Assembly (NCBI RefSeq): GCF_001815985.1
Contig: NZ_KV823561.1
Location: forward strand, 1-64,000
Direction of reading: 5' to 3'
Length of the DNA stretch: 64,000 nucleotides
DNA from: Corynebacterium sp. HMSC27B11
GTDB lineage: Bacteria; Actinomycetota; Actinomycetes; Mycobacteriales; Mycobacteriaceae
Numbering within the stretch: position 1 is the stretch's first letter; every line of letters begins with the position of its first letter. The notes under the pieces were generated by a model. That model did not search any database. It saw only the letters and a program-made list of their open reading frames with translations, and was not told the DNA's origin. A program made the translations under genes and the position numbers. Shown here in pieces: positions 1 through 11,233 of this stretch.

Positions 1-37
1 CCCCACCCCTCAACACACCTTCCCCCCGCGCGTCGAA

Positions 38-736
38 CTATCGGCCAATCAAATGCGGCCCATTATTAGCCACATTGCCGACCGCCTTATCCGCCTTCTC
101 GCTCACCAGGCCACCCAAACCGTGCTGAGGAGGTGCCGCAGCCATCGCGCGCAACGTCGCCTCGTCACCTTCGAGCCAGAGGCGCACCTCATCGGCCGCG
201 CCGTCCCCGCGAGTCACGCCGCCATCGGCGCCACTCCCCTCGCCCGGCACCAGCACCCGCGGCATCCGGTGATGCAGCCACTCCAGCTCCGGGGTGGCCG
301 CCGTGGTCACCATCGTCGCGTACACCACCCCATCCACGGCCTTACACAGCCCGGCAATGAAGATCGGCTCCCCACCCGCATGCGTGAACCACGGCTGCTT
401 CCGCCGGTCCCCCGGCGCGGGGTTTTTATCGGCGGTCCATTCGTACCAACCGTCCATGACGAACACGCACGGCTCCGAGCCCGCGAAGGTCGGCTTGTCG
501 AAAGCCGTCTCCCCGCGCGCGTTGAAGACCGTCTTCGGCGGGTAGCCCCACACCGCCGGCCCGAGCGTCGGCACCCCGCGGAACGGCCGCAGCACCGGCA
601 CCGTGTGGGTGGGCGCGATGTTGTAGTTCTCCCGTGGCCCCTCCCCGACCATCGCGACCCGCTGCTGCTCGGTCCGGCGCCGCACGGCGTCCACGAGCTG
701 CTCGGGCGTGCTGTAAAGGACATAACGGCCACACAT
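38..736 (-). CDS. SRAP-domain protein (YedK/HMCES family)
   Basis: A 232-residue SRAP protein. The family forms a covalent cross-link with abasic sites in single-stranded DNA and can act as an SOS-associated autoprotease. The sequence opens with Met-Cys-Gly-Arg-Tyr, so Cys2 is free to be the catalytic N-terminal residue. Asn39 in NYNIAP, Glu99 in GWYEW and His155 in HHRMP supply the other active-site residues. The start is fixed by the MCGRY motif, although the frame stays open far upstream. It is divergent from aroA across 37 bp, with a GATAAT-like -10 box 7 nt before the ATG. Family is secure; the role here is inferred. Confidence 0.93.
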   Translation of the reverse strand: MCGRYVLYSTPEQLVDAVRRRTEQQRVAMVGEGPRENYNIAPTHTVPVLRPFRGVPTLGPAVWGYPPKTVFNARGETAFDKPTFAGSEPCVFVMDGWYEWTADKNPAPGDRRKQPWFTHAGGEPIFIAGLCKAVDGVVYATMVTTAATPELEWLHHRMPRVLVPGEGSGADGGVTRGDGAADEVRLWLEGDEATLRAMAAAPPQHGLGGLVSEKADKAVGNVANNGPHLIGR

Positions 737-743
737 GGGACCC

Positions 744-749
744 ATTATC
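744..749 (-). promoter_or_regulatory. Putative leaderless -10 box of the SRAP gene
   Basis: On the minus strand GATAAT ends 7 nt before the ATG at 736, so transcription would begin at or next to the start codon. No Shine-Dalgarno sequence is visible. Confidence 0.4.
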
Positions 750-773
750 CCCAAAAGATGAGAGACTAGAGCC

Positions 774-2153
774 ATGTCGACTAGCACCCACCCCGCCTGG
801 CCCGCCCCCACCGCACGCGGCCCCGTCACCGCGACGGTGCCCGTTCCCGGTTCCAAGTCCATCACCAACCGCGCGCTCGTCCTCGCAGCGCTCGCCGACG
901 GGCCGGCCACCATCACCAACACCCTCATCAGCCGCGATACGAACCTCATGCTCGACGCGCTGCGCACCCTCGGGGTGGGTGTCGAGGTCTTGAGCTCCGA
1001 GGGTGCTGCCGCCACCGTGCGCATCACCCCGCCCACCCAGTTCACCGGCGGGCACATCGACTGCGGCCTTGCGGGCACCGTCATGCGCTTCGTCCCGCCC
1101 ATCGCGGCACTGGCCACCGCGCCTGTCAGCTTCGACGGCGACCCCCAGGCCCGCCGCCGCCCCATGGACCAAACCCTGGATTCCATTCGCGGCCTCGGCG
1201 CCGGGATCGGCGCGGGCACGGACGCCACCGAGCCCAAAGCGGAGACCAGCACCCTGCCCTTCACCGTCCTCCCCACCACGGGCGACGCTGCCCCAGCCGG
1301 CGGCGAGGTCCGCATCGACGCCTCCGGCTCCAGCCAGTTCGTCTCCGGGCTGCTGCTGGTCAGCGCCCGCTTCGCCGACGGCGTGCGCATCGTCCACACC
1401 GGCGCCTCCGTGCCCAGCAAGCCCCACATCGACATGACAATCGACATGCTCGCCCAGGCGAGCGTCGTCGTCGAAACAGGCACAGAGGACACCACCGGCA
1501 ACCCGACCTGGACGGTCCACCCCGGCCCCATCAAGGCCGTGGACTGGGTGATCGAACCGGACCTCTCCAACGCCACGCCCTTCCTCGCCGCGGGCGCGCT
1601 GACCAAGGGCGCGGTGAGCATCCCGCACTGGCCTGCCACCACCACCCAACCAGGCGACCAGATCCGCCCCATCCTCGAAGCCATGGGCGCGACCGTCACC
1701 CTGGCAGGCGGCACCCTGACCGCCAGCGCCACCGGCCCCCTGCAGGGGGTGGACTGGGACATGGGCGACATCGGTGAGCTCACCCCCACCGTCGCGGCCC
1801 TGGCCGCCCTGGCCACCACCGAGACCCGCCTGCGGGGCATCGCGCACCTGCGCGGGCACGAAACCGACCGCCTCCACGCCCTCGCCGCGGAGATCAACGC
1901 GCTCGGTGGGAACGTCGCCGAAACCGAAGACGGCCTGCACATCACCCCCGTCCCCCTGGCCGGGGCCCGCTGGCGCTCCTACGCCGACCACCGGATGGCC
2001 ACTGCCGGCGCCATCATCGGCCTGCTGGTCCCCGGCGTGGAAGTCGAGGACATCGCCACCACCGCCAAGACCATGCCCGGCTTCGAACACATGTGGGCCC
2101 AGATGCTGGACGGCACCGACACCACCGCTGCCAGCGGCACCGGGGAGGCCTAA
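774..2153 (+). CDS. aroA: 3-phosphoshikimate 1-carboxyvinyltransferase (EPSP synthase)
   Basis: Cytosolic shikimate-pathway enzyme that joins phosphoenolpyruvate to shikimate 3-phosphate on the way to chorismate and aromatic amino acids. The 459-residue protein has the N-terminal [11 protein letters not shown] substrate loop, the LAGTVMRF segment with the active-site arginine, and the C-terminal ADHRMATA motif. Full length for the family. It ends 3 nt before rsgA, which takes its ribosome-binding site from the end of aroA, so the two are probably cotranscribed. No Shine-Dalgarno is clear for aroA itself. Confidence 0.97.
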   Translation: MSTSTHPAWPAPTARGPVTATVPVPGSKSITNRALVLAALADGPATITNTLISRDTNLMLDALRTLGVGVEVLSSEGAAATVRITPPTQFTGGHIDCGLAGTVMRFVPPIAALATAPVSFDGDPQARRRPMDQTLDSIRGLGAGIGAGTDATEPKAETSTLPFTVLPTTGDAAPAGGEVRIDASGSSQFVSGLLLVSARFADGVRIVHTGASVPSKPHIDMTIDMLAQASVVVETGTEDTTGNPTWTVHPGPIKAVDWVIEPDLSNATPFLAAGALTKGAVSIPHWPATTTQPGDQIRPILEAMGATVTLAGGTLTASATGPLQGVDWDMGDIGELTPTVAALAALATTETRLRGIAHLRGHETDRLHALAAEINALGGNVAETEDGLHITPVPLAGARWRSYADHRMATAGAIIGLLVPGVEVEDIATTAKTMPGFEHMWAQMLDGTDTTAASGTGEA

Positions 2154-2156
2154 GCG

Positions 2157-3167
2157 ATGGCACGCTACCAGTGGGATGAGTCCGACGTCCGCGTGCGCCC
2201 CAACCGCCGGGGATCGCGGCCCCGCACCAAACAACGCCCCAAGCACAAGGACGCCAAGTGGGGCATGGTGATCTCCCGCGACCGCGGCCGCTGGGGCGTG
2301 GTTCTCGATGAGACCGGCGTGGAGGTCACCTGCATGCTCGCCCGGGAGATGGGGCGCACCCCCATCGTCGTCGGCGACCGCGTCGGCGTGGTGGGCGATA
2401 CCTCCGGGCGGAAGGACACGCTGGCCCGCATCGTCCGCCAGGCCGAGCGCGACACCGTGCTGCGCCGCACCGCGGACGACACCGACCCCTACGAGCGCAT
2501 CGTCGTCGCGAATGCGAAGAACCTGCTGATCGTCACCGCCGTCGCCGACCCACCACCGCGGGCCGGGTTCGTGGAGCGCGCGCTGATCGCCGCCTTCGTC
2601 GGTGGCCTGCAGCCCGTGCTGTGCCTGACGAAGACCGACCTGGAAGACCCGGAGGCCTTCGCCGCCGAATTCCGGGAACTGGACGTGCCCGTGCACTACA
2701 CCGGCACCAGCAACGAGCTGGCCGAGCTCACCGAGGTCATCACCGGCGAGGTCTCCGCCCTGATCGGTCACTCCGGCGTGGGTAAGTCCACGATGGTCAA
2801 CCGGCTGGTTCCGGACGCCGACCGGGAAACCGGGGACGTCTCCGGAGTCGGCAAGGGCCGCCACACCTCCACCCAATCCGTCGCCCTGCCCCTTCCCGGT
2901 GGCGGCTGGATCATCGACACCCCCGGCATCCGCAGCTTCGGGCTGGCCCACGTGGACCCGGACACCGTGGTGCAGGTCTTCGACGACCTCCGGGAAGTCG
3001 TGCAGGACTGCCCCCGCGGCTGCACGCACCTGGGCCCGCCAGCGGACCCGGAGTGCGCGCTCGACACCCTGGAGGGCGCCTCCGGGCGCCGGGCCGCCGC
3101 GGTACGCCGCCTGCTGACCGCGCTGCGCAGCAACAACGAGTGGGAGCTCCCCTTCGAGACGGAATAG
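2157..3167 (+). CDS. rsgA: Ribosome small-subunit-dependent GTPase RsgA
   Basis: Late 30S-subunit maturation GTPase with the circularly permuted motif order typical of RsgA: TKTD (G4) comes first, then the Walker A loop GHSGVGKST and then DTPG (G3). An OB-like region precedes the GTPase domain. A C-terminal zinc knuckle of Cys/Cys/His/Cys type is seen around QDCPRGCTHLG and PECAL. At 336 residues it is normal length. A GGGGAGG ribosome-binding site lies in the end of aroA. The aroA-rsgA pair is conserved in actinobacteria. Confidence 0.96.
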   Translation: MARYQWDESDVRVRPNRRGSRPRTKQRPKHKDAKWGMVISRDRGRWGVVLDETGVEVTCMLAREMGRTPIVVGDRVGVVGDTSGRKDTLARIVRQAERDTVLRRTADDTDPYERIVVANAKNLLIVTAVADPPPRAGFVERALIAAFVGGLQPVLCLTKTDLEDPEAFAAEFRELDVPVHYTGTSNELAELTEVITGEVSALIGHSGVGKSTMVNRLVPDADRETGDVSGVGKGRHTSTQSVALPLPGGGWIIDTPGIRSFGLAHVDPDTVVQVFDDLREVVQDCPRGCTHLGPPADPECALDTLEGASGRRAAAVRRLLTALRSNNEWELPFETE

Positions 3168-3207
3168 CCACATAGGCCAGTCCCAGGCAAGGCCATAGAC
3201 ACAAATA

Positions 3208-3246
3208 AGCCCGCGCGGGCCGCCGAATTGGCGGCGCACGCGGGCT
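3208..3246. terminator. Bidirectional terminator-like hairpin between rsgA and the DUF6912 gene
   Basis: The arms at 3208-3224 and 3230-3246 pair over 17 bp with two mismatches around a 5-nt loop. The hairpin sits between convergent genes. There is no good T-run on either side, so efficiency is uncertain. Confidence 0.6.
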
Positions 3247-3297
3247 GTGGCTTGCCGCGTAGCTTCAGTAGCTCCCGTACCTTCCAGTAGCCTCCCG

Positions 3298-3816
3298 CTA
3301 CATCAGGTCGACGAGCATCCCCAGCTCCTTGCTGTCGTACCAGCTCATGAGGTTATCTTCACAGTCCCCCAGCGCGAGTTCCGCGTCCTCATCCCCCAGA
3401 TCCGCATCATCGATGCACTCCTTGGCCCGCTTCGTGGCCGCTTCCGCATCCTCGTCATCGGTGTGGATCGCGCGCAGCTGCGTCAGTTCCAGCTGAGCAG
3501 GGTCCACACGCAGCACGGAATCCCCGCCAGTCGGATCGGCGGTGAGGTTGGCGTCCGGAATATCCGCAGCCAAGACGACGCGACGGTTCGGGAAGGCCTC
3601 CTCCGCACCGGAGGCGTCCTCCGTCGCCAGCAGCCGCAACGACGCACGCGCGGCATCCAGGAAGGCCGTGTACTCCAGCTCCTCGTCATCCCCGGAGGTG
3701 TAGAAATCGCGCACCGCCTGCGTCAGCCCGAACACCGCCCCGGAACGGATCGGAAGCACCTGGTCGCGGGCGAAATCCGCGAGCATCGAGTGGGTCGCCG
3801 GGATGAAAACGCGCAT
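3298..3816 (-). CDS. Conserved actinobacterial protein, DUF6912-like
   Basis: A 172-residue cytosolic protein that begins MRVFIPATHSML, the usual N-terminus of this actinobacterial family of unknown function. It has no signal peptide, membrane segment or recognisable catalytic motif and is acidic. The ATG at 3816 follows the upstream HAD gene's stop after a single base, with GGAGG about 12 nt upstream. An in-frame GTG at 3828 would leave no room for a ribosome-binding site. Tight coupling suggests an operon with the HAD protein. Function unknown. Confidence 0.8.
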   Translation of the reverse strand: MRVFIPATHSMLADFARDQVLPIRSGAVFGLTQAVRDFYTSGDDEELEYTAFLDAARASLRLLATEDASGAEEAFPNRRVVLAADIPDANLTADPTGGDSVLRVDPAQLELTQLRAIHTDDEDAEAATKRAKECIDDADLGDEDAELALGDCEDNLMSWYDSKELGMLVDLM

Positions 3817-3817
3817 C

Positions 3818-4228
3818 CTAGAACTCACCCTCCAGCTCGAAGATGTTCTGCACCTCGACGATCATCCGGTCGAACTGCTGGTAGTACACGCCGATCATGC
3901 CGGCCTCCACCGCGCCCTTGACGTTGATGATGGAATCATCCACCAGCACCAGGTCGTTCACGGGCAGCTCCAGGCGGTTCGCGACCTCCTGGAAGATCTT
4001 CTCGTCCGGCTTCTCGACGCCGACCTCGCCGGAGAGGACGACGGTGTCCACGTAGCCGTCCTTCTCCCACTGACGGATCGGGTCAGAGGAGGCGTCATCC
4101 GGCGCGTTGGAGACGATGGCCACGGCCAGTCCCTCCTCGCGGACAGCGCTCAGCAGCTTGCGCCAGCGGCGGCGGTCTTCTTCGGCTCCATCGAGCACAC
4201 CATTATGGTCAACAACTAGTCCTCGCAT
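3818..4228 (-). CDS. Small HAD-superfamily hydrolase
   Basis: A 136-residue HAD-like protein with motif I degenerated to VVDHNGVLD, motif II at IVSNAPDD, the lysine of motif III in VEKPD and motif IV at LVLVDDS. The fold core is complete but there is almost no cap domain, so it belongs to the short HAD-IA type. In motif I the usual second Asp (DxD) is His-Asn, so phosphatase activity is uncertain. It probably heads a two-gene unit with the DUF6912 gene. Substrate unknown. Confidence 0.85.
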   Translation of the reverse strand: MRGLVVDHNGVLDGAEEDRRRWRKLLSAVREEGLAVAIVSNAPDDASSDPIRQWEKDGYVDTVVLSGEVGVEKPDEKIFQEVANRLELPVNDLVLVDDSIINVKGAVEAGMIGVYYQQFDRMIVEVQNIFELEGEF

Positions 4229-4343
4229 GCCCTATATTCTGCCATTTTCCACTACCGGCGCGCAGCACTCGGCTACGCTGGGGCGCACAGGCTGCGCGCA
4301 TCGGGGGGATGCGCGGGAGGCAGCGTGGGGACAAGGGGGAAAG

Positions 4344-5009
4344 ATGACGAGCCCAACACTGACTAAAGCGGCTAGCCGCGGGGCTGAGACCAGTGCGTCA
4401 CAAGTGGCCGCGCGAGGTGACACCACTCGAGGTGAGCGGCATGGTGGCGGGGTGCAGCTCAGCGGAGAGAGGCTGCCTGCGAAGAAGCCGAAGAAGATCC
4501 CGCCGCTGGCGTCCGTACCGAAGCCGGGATATAACTTCCTGCGCATCCCTGCGGGGCTGCAGGCGGAGGGGCCAGCCGCGCGCTTCCTCACCGCACAAGC
4601 GCCGGCGGCAATCGAGAGCGCCCCGCCGGCCGCTGCGCAGAGCACACCGCAGAACACCGTGGACCTAGCGACGCTGAGCCGCTGGATCGTCCTGTGGTTG
4701 GAGGCGAGGGAAGGCCGCCGCGCCCCGATGAGCCTGCGGCGCGGCCCCTACTCCCCGGCCGTCATCGAGGACCTGCGCCGCGCGAGCAGCCCGGCCACGG
4801 GTGGTGCCCGGCTGCTGCGGGTCCACGCCCAGAAAACCCGCTTCGGGCAGATCCGCTTCTCCGCCTCCGCGTTCTACGACGGTCGCGTGCGCGCCATCGC
4901 GGGCTTCCTCGACGACGGCGAAGGCCGACACGGTACCCGTTCCCCGCAACGTTCGCGGGGCGAGCTCCGTGCCGGCCTGTGGCGGGTGGAACACATCCAC
5001 CTGATCTAG
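4344..5009 (+). CDS. Rv3235-like protein (DUF6459 family)
   Basis: A 221-residue actinobacterial protein of unknown biochemical role, found beside secA in mycobacteria and corynebacteria. The N-terminal half is disordered and rich in Ala, Pro and charge. The conserved part is the C-terminal 100 residues, with a DLATLSRWIVLWLEAREGRRAP helix, a LRVHAQKTRFGQIRFSAS segment and a final LWRVEHIHLI strand. The ATG at 4344 is preceded by AGGGGGAA; the frame is open further upstream but has no ribosome-binding site there. Converges on secA with a 70-bp gap. Family call by motif and context. Confidence 0.75.
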   Translation: MTSPTLTKAASRGAETSASQVAARGDTTRGERHGGGVQLSGERLPAKKPKKIPPLASVPKPGYNFLRIPAGLQAEGPAARFLTAQAPAAIESAPPAAAQSTPQNTVDLATLSRWIVLWLEAREGRRAPMSLRRGPYSPAVIEDLRRASSPATGGARLLRVHAQKTRFGQIRFSASAFYDGRVRAIAGFLDDGEGRHGTRSPQRSRGELRAGLWRVEHIHLI

Positions 5010-5079
5010 CTGGCTGCCGACTAGCTAGCCGCCGACCAGCCGACCGCCGACCCGGGCGGCCAACCTAGCCGTTGCCTGA

Positions 5080-7674
<2,595 letters not shown>

Positions 7675-7788
7675 GACCTGCTCGTCCTTTTCTACGTTTT
7701 CTACGTCTCGTACGTTCGTTGTCTAGCTTCGACGCATGATCAGCCCATCATTCTACTCTGTTGGATGGGGCTGACGGCAACACATAAA

Positions 7789-7835
7789 AACTCGGGGCGG
7801 CCACACGGCTCTAGGCTTCGTGGCCACCCCGAGTT
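7789..7835 (-). terminator. Terminator of hpf
   Basis: The arms at 7789-7804 and 7820-7835 form a 16-bp stem with one mismatch. On the minus strand it is followed by TTTTTATG, giving an intrinsic terminator just after the hpf stop codon and separating hpf from secA. Confidence 0.8.
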
Positions 7836-7848
7836 CAGGAGTTATCCG

Positions 7849-8526
7849 CTAGTTGTTTTCCGGCTTCAGCGTGATGAGGCCGTAGTCGAAAGCGTGGCGG
7901 CGGTACACCACGGAAGGCTGCGAGTTCTCCTCGTTAACGAAGAGGTAGAAGTCGTGGCCCACCAGCTCCATCTCGCTGAGCGCCTCGTCGACGCTCATCG
8001 GCTTCGCGGAGTGAGTCTTGGAACGGACGACCTGACCCGGCTGGAACTGATCCTCGTACGGGTCGACGTCGTACTTGCCCGGCTTCTCCTCCTGGTGCGG
8101 TTTTGCCTCCTCGACCAGGGCTGCGGTTGCCTCGCCCATGCCGACCGGCGCGCGGTGGCCGGACTTCGGGGTCTTGCGGCGCACCTTCACCTTGCGCAGG
8201 GAGCGCTCCATGCGGGCCAGCGCAACCTCGAGTGCGGCGTAGAAGGAGTCCTCCTTCGCCTCGGCGCGGGCGATGTGGCCCTTGCCGGACGCGGTGATCT
8301 GGATGCGGTCGGACTCATCCGCGCGGCGTGGGTTGTTCTCGTGCTTGAGCTCCACGTGGAAGTACGTCAGGGTCGGGTCCAGGCGCTCGATCTTGGCCAA
8401 CTTCGTGTTGACGCGCTCCGCGAAGTGCTCTGGCACCGTGACATTACGACCGGTGATCTCGACCTGAGCGTTCGGCACAGCCTGCTCCTCAGCCTGGAAA
8501 TCAGCCTTCTTGTTGTCGGTCGACAT
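7849..8526 (-). CDS. hpf: Ribosome hibernation-promoting factor, long form
   Basis: Binds the 30S decoding region in stationary phase and drives formation of inactive 100S dimers. The 225-residue length and two-domain layout mark the long form: an N-terminal S30AE domain (about residues 20-120, beginning VEITGRNVTVPEHF) and a C-terminal dimerisation domain (about 165-223, with VVRSKTHSAKPMSVDEA and NEENSQPSVVYRR). ATG at 8526 is chosen because AGGAGG lies 6 nt upstream; the GTG two codons earlier lies too close to it. Monocistronic, with its own terminator. Confidence 0.95.
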   Translation of the reverse strand: MSTDNKKADFQAEEQAVPNAQVEITGRNVTVPEHFAERVNTKLAKIERLDPTLTYFHVELKHENNPRRADESDRIQITASGKGHIARAEAKEDSFYAALEVALARMERSLRKVKVRRKTPKSGHRAPVGMGEATAALVEEAKPHQEEKPGKYDVDPYEDQFQPGQVVRSKTHSAKPMSVDEALSEMELVGHDFYLFVNEENSQPSVVYRRHAFDYGLITLKPENN

Positions 8527-8663
8527 GCTCACCCTCCTGGTTCTTTCGCTTCAGACCAGCGGCGGATTTGCCGCTGGCTGGTAACGAATGCTTCACCCGC
8601 AACTATACCGATCCGCCACCCCGGCTGCAGCGGATTTTCAAGCCTCTGGTGGAGCTTTTCCGG

Positions 8664-9383
8664 CTATGCGTGGCAGGCGGTCAGCGCCGCCCGGACGGGC
8701 ACGCCTCGGGCCGCCAGAGCCAGTGCCAGCTGGGCGATCGTCGCCCCGGTCGTGCAGACGTCATCCACGATCAGCACCTCCCCTCCTAAACGGCTGAATT
8801 CCGCTAGTTTTCGGACGCCACCTCGGCGCAGCCGCAGGTTCTCCGCCAGGGAGACCCGCCGCTGCAGCCTGCTCAACCCCACTGCGTCCGGGGCGCGGTC
8901 GTCCAGCTCGGCGATGGCCACCACCTGCGCCCCAGGAAGTGCGCGCGCCAACTCGCGGGCGGCCCCCGTGACGATGTCCCCACCCCGGGTCTTCGCCGCC
9001 GCCCGGCGCGTAGGCGCGGGGACGAGCGCAACCGGGCACAGCCCGGGGTGCGGGAGCTCTCCCCCGGCCGCGAGGTACTCCACCGCCCCGGCCCACACCC
9101 GGCCGATCACCTTCGTGGCGGGTGCTCGCATGTGGTCCTTGGCCGCGAGAACGATCGCCCGGTGCGCCCCGCCATAGGGTCCGCAGGCGAACACCGGGAC
9201 GCTCGGCACCTGCGGGTCGATCCGCTGCGGAGCCACCGTGAGCTCGAGGGCGCAGTCCGCACACAGCGCTGCCCCGGCCAGGCCGCCTGCCCGGCTGGCC
9301 CGTTCCGCGACCCGGCCGCAGCACATGCAGTCGTTACGCAACAGCAGGTCCGCTGCCGTCTCGATCCAGCCCCCAGCTGACAC
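8664..9383 (-). CDS. ComF-family phosphoribosyltransferase-like protein
   Basis: A 239-residue member of the ComF/GntX family. It has an N-terminal zinc-finger-like cluster (CMCCGR followed by CADCAL) and a C-terminal type I phosphoribosyltransferase fold with the PRPP loop EVLIVDDVCTTGATI. ComF aids DNA uptake in competent bacteria, but actinobacterial members have no proven role. The start is GTG with a G-rich ribosome-binding site 6 nt upstream. It lies between hpf and lpqB, as in mycobacteria, and is spaced from both, so it may be transcribed alone. Confidence 0.88.
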   Translation of the reverse strand: MSAGGWIETAADLLLRNDCMCCGRVAERASRAGGLAGAALCADCALELTVAPQRIDPQVPSVPVFACGPYGGAHRAIVLAAKDHMRAPATKVIGRVWAGAVEYLAAGGELPHPGLCPVALVPAPTRRAAAKTRGGDIVTGAARELARALPGAQVVAIAELDDRAPDAVGLSRLQRRVSLAENLRLRRGGVRKLAEFSRLGGEVLIVDDVCTTGATIAQLALALAARGVPVRAALTACHA

Positions 9384-9502
9384 GTAGAGCCCCCCTTATG
9401 TCCCCGTACTCCCCTTGTTTTACCCCGGCGCCGCCCCGGGGTCCCCGGGATCGGCATTTCTTGCGGGAAGTGCTCGAGCGCCTCCCCCGCAATCGCGCAA
9501 CG

Positions 9503-11233
9503 CTAGTGGGCGACCACCGGGATCGCCCGCTGCCCCACCAGCCCCGGCACCTCGCGCCAGTACTTCGGGTCGGGATCATCCCGGTTCAGCATCACCAGCG
9601 CCCGATCGTCCGTGGCGTAGATCGCCTGTCCCGTGGACGCCACCGCCACCACCGGGGCCGCGATGTTGCGCGCGGACTCCTGCCGAGCCATCGACCCGTC
9701 CACTGCCAGGTGCCACACCGGGGCGTCGTTGGCGCGGGTGCCCACCAGCAGCGTGCCGTCGTGCTGCCAGCCCACGGAAACAGCCGTGTCCCCCAGCTGA
9801 TAGCCGATCTCCTCCAGCTTGCCCAGGCGCACCCCGCCCCGCTCCCGGTCGTGCAGCACCGCGACGTACACCTTGCCGTCGATCAGCAGGGCGGCGCGCA
9901 CGCCGTCGCGGGAGACCCGGAACATGCTGATCCGCGCGTCCGGCCCCAGGCGCTCCACCGATTCGGCATCCACCGGCTCCTCCACGAGGTTTCCGGTACG
10001 GACCGAGCGCACGAAGCGCTTGATTTCCTGCCCATCGGCCACCGTGTACAGGGCGTGGGCGTCGCCGCTCCACGTCGGGCGGGTCAGGGACTTCGACTCC
10101 AACAGCTCCTGGGGCGCCCCCTCCGACTTGCCGACCAGCAGGCGGCGCGGTCTTTCTCCCATCCCCGCGACGGCGGCGAACATGTTCTCCTGGGAGGAGA
10201 CTGCCAAAGACTCGATGTAGTTCGACGCCAACCAGCCTCCCATCGCGACGGCATCGGCATTGGACTCGCTGAGCTCACGAACCTGGCCACCGGAGACCGC
10301 GCGCAGCGTCCCCGCAGCGCTGGCTCGTGGGTCGAACTCGGAGACGTCATTGACCCGCCACGTCTCCCCGACCTCCTCGGATAGCAGGGTGCCGTCAGCG
10401 ATCAGCCGGTACGGGCCGCGCACGTCCGCACCTGCCAACGTCCACACCACCTGGGCACCCAGCAGCCGGCGAGCCTCCGGATTTAGCCCGGTCAGGCCGG
10501 TGAACTCGACCTCAAACTCACCCTCCCCGGTCCGCTGGGTTCGCACCGTCGCCATCGGCGGGATCAGCGAGTTCACCGCGTCGCCCAGCAGCGGGTTCGG
10601 GCCATTGTTCAGCAGAGAAACCATCGAGGCCCCGATGGACTGCTGGCGGGTGTATACCCAGCGCCGGTCGGGTACGAGCATCGAGCCGCGCGGGTTCACG
10701 AAGTACAGGTCCCGGGCCTCGTAGGCGGAGAAGAAGTCCGCGCGATCCAGCACCACCGCGTCACGCAGGTTGGAAATCCGCCACTGGCCCCGCTCCTGCA
10801 CCATCTCGTAGGTGGTTTCATAGCCCGTGAACTCCGGGGTGAATACCCCGCCCGGGGAGAGCGTACCCAGCACGTTGCCGCGCACCCGGTAGGTGATCTT
10901 GCCGTCACGCACCGCGCCATCAGAGTTGATGAACACGCGGTCCAGCACCTTCGTTTTACGCTCCGGGTGCCACTGATCCGCCCGCTCGGTAGTGAGGAAC
11001 TTCCGGGCCGCCGCGTAGTCGCTGACCGGGTGGGCACTCGCCGCGAAGAAGTCGCGCAGCAGCAGGTCCGAGGGCTGGTTGTCCTTCGGTTCGACGACGT
11101 CCTCCACGTCCGGCATGGGCGAGTAGGAACTGATCACCTCCGGTGCGGAATCGCCCGGCAAGGTGGTGCATCCGGTGGCCACGAGAGTACCGCAGGCCAC
11201 CAGCGTGGTGCCGATCAGTTTGAGCTTCCTCAC
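9503..11233 (-). CDS. lpqB: Lipoprotein LpqB, accessory to the MtrAB two-component system
   Basis: Extracytoplasmic lipoprotein that modulates the MtrB sensor kinase. A signal peptide ends in the lipobox LVATGC with Cys22 as lipid attachment site. A GerMN-type domain follows in the N-terminal half (about 60-330) and a beta-propeller-like region fills the rest of the 576 residues. The GTG start overlaps the mtrB stop by 4 nt (GTGA), with GGGGAGG upstream, so expression is coupled to mtrB. The order mtrA-mtrB-lpqB is universal in corynebacteria and mycobacteria. Confidence 0.96.
   Translation of the reverse strand: MRKLKLIGTTLVACGTLVATGCTTLPGDSAPEVISSYSPMPDVEDVVEPKDNQPSDLLLRDFFAASAHPVSDYAAARKFLTTERADQWHPERKTKVLDRVFINSDGAVRDGKITYRVRGNVLGTLSPGGVFTPEFTGYETTYEMVQERGQWRISNLRDAVVLDRADFFSAYEARDLYFVNPRGSMLVPDRRWVYTRQQSIGASMVSLLNNGPNPLLGDAVNSLIPPMATVRTQRTGEGEFEVEFTGLTGLNPEARRLLGAQVVWTLAGADVRGPYRLIADGTLLSEEVGETWRVNDVSEFDPRASAAGTLRAVSGGQVRELSESNADAVAMGGWLASNYIESLAVSSQENMFAAVAGMGERPRRLLVGKSEGAPQELLESKSLTRPTWSGDAHALYTVADGQEIKRFVRSVRTGNLVEEPVDAESVERLGPDARISMFRVSRDGVRAALLIDGKVYVAVLHDRERGGVRLGKLEEIGYQLGDTAVSVGWQHDGTLLVGTRANDAPVWHLAVDGSMARQESARNIAAPVVAVASTGQAIYATDDRALVMLNRDDPDPKYWREVPGLVGQRAIPVVAH

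Noticed and set aside
426-3239. A 937-codon minus-strand open frame opposite aroA and rsgA
   Set aside because: Antisense to two conserved enzymes; its translation has no recognisable domain. It only shares DNA with the real SRAP gene in another frame.
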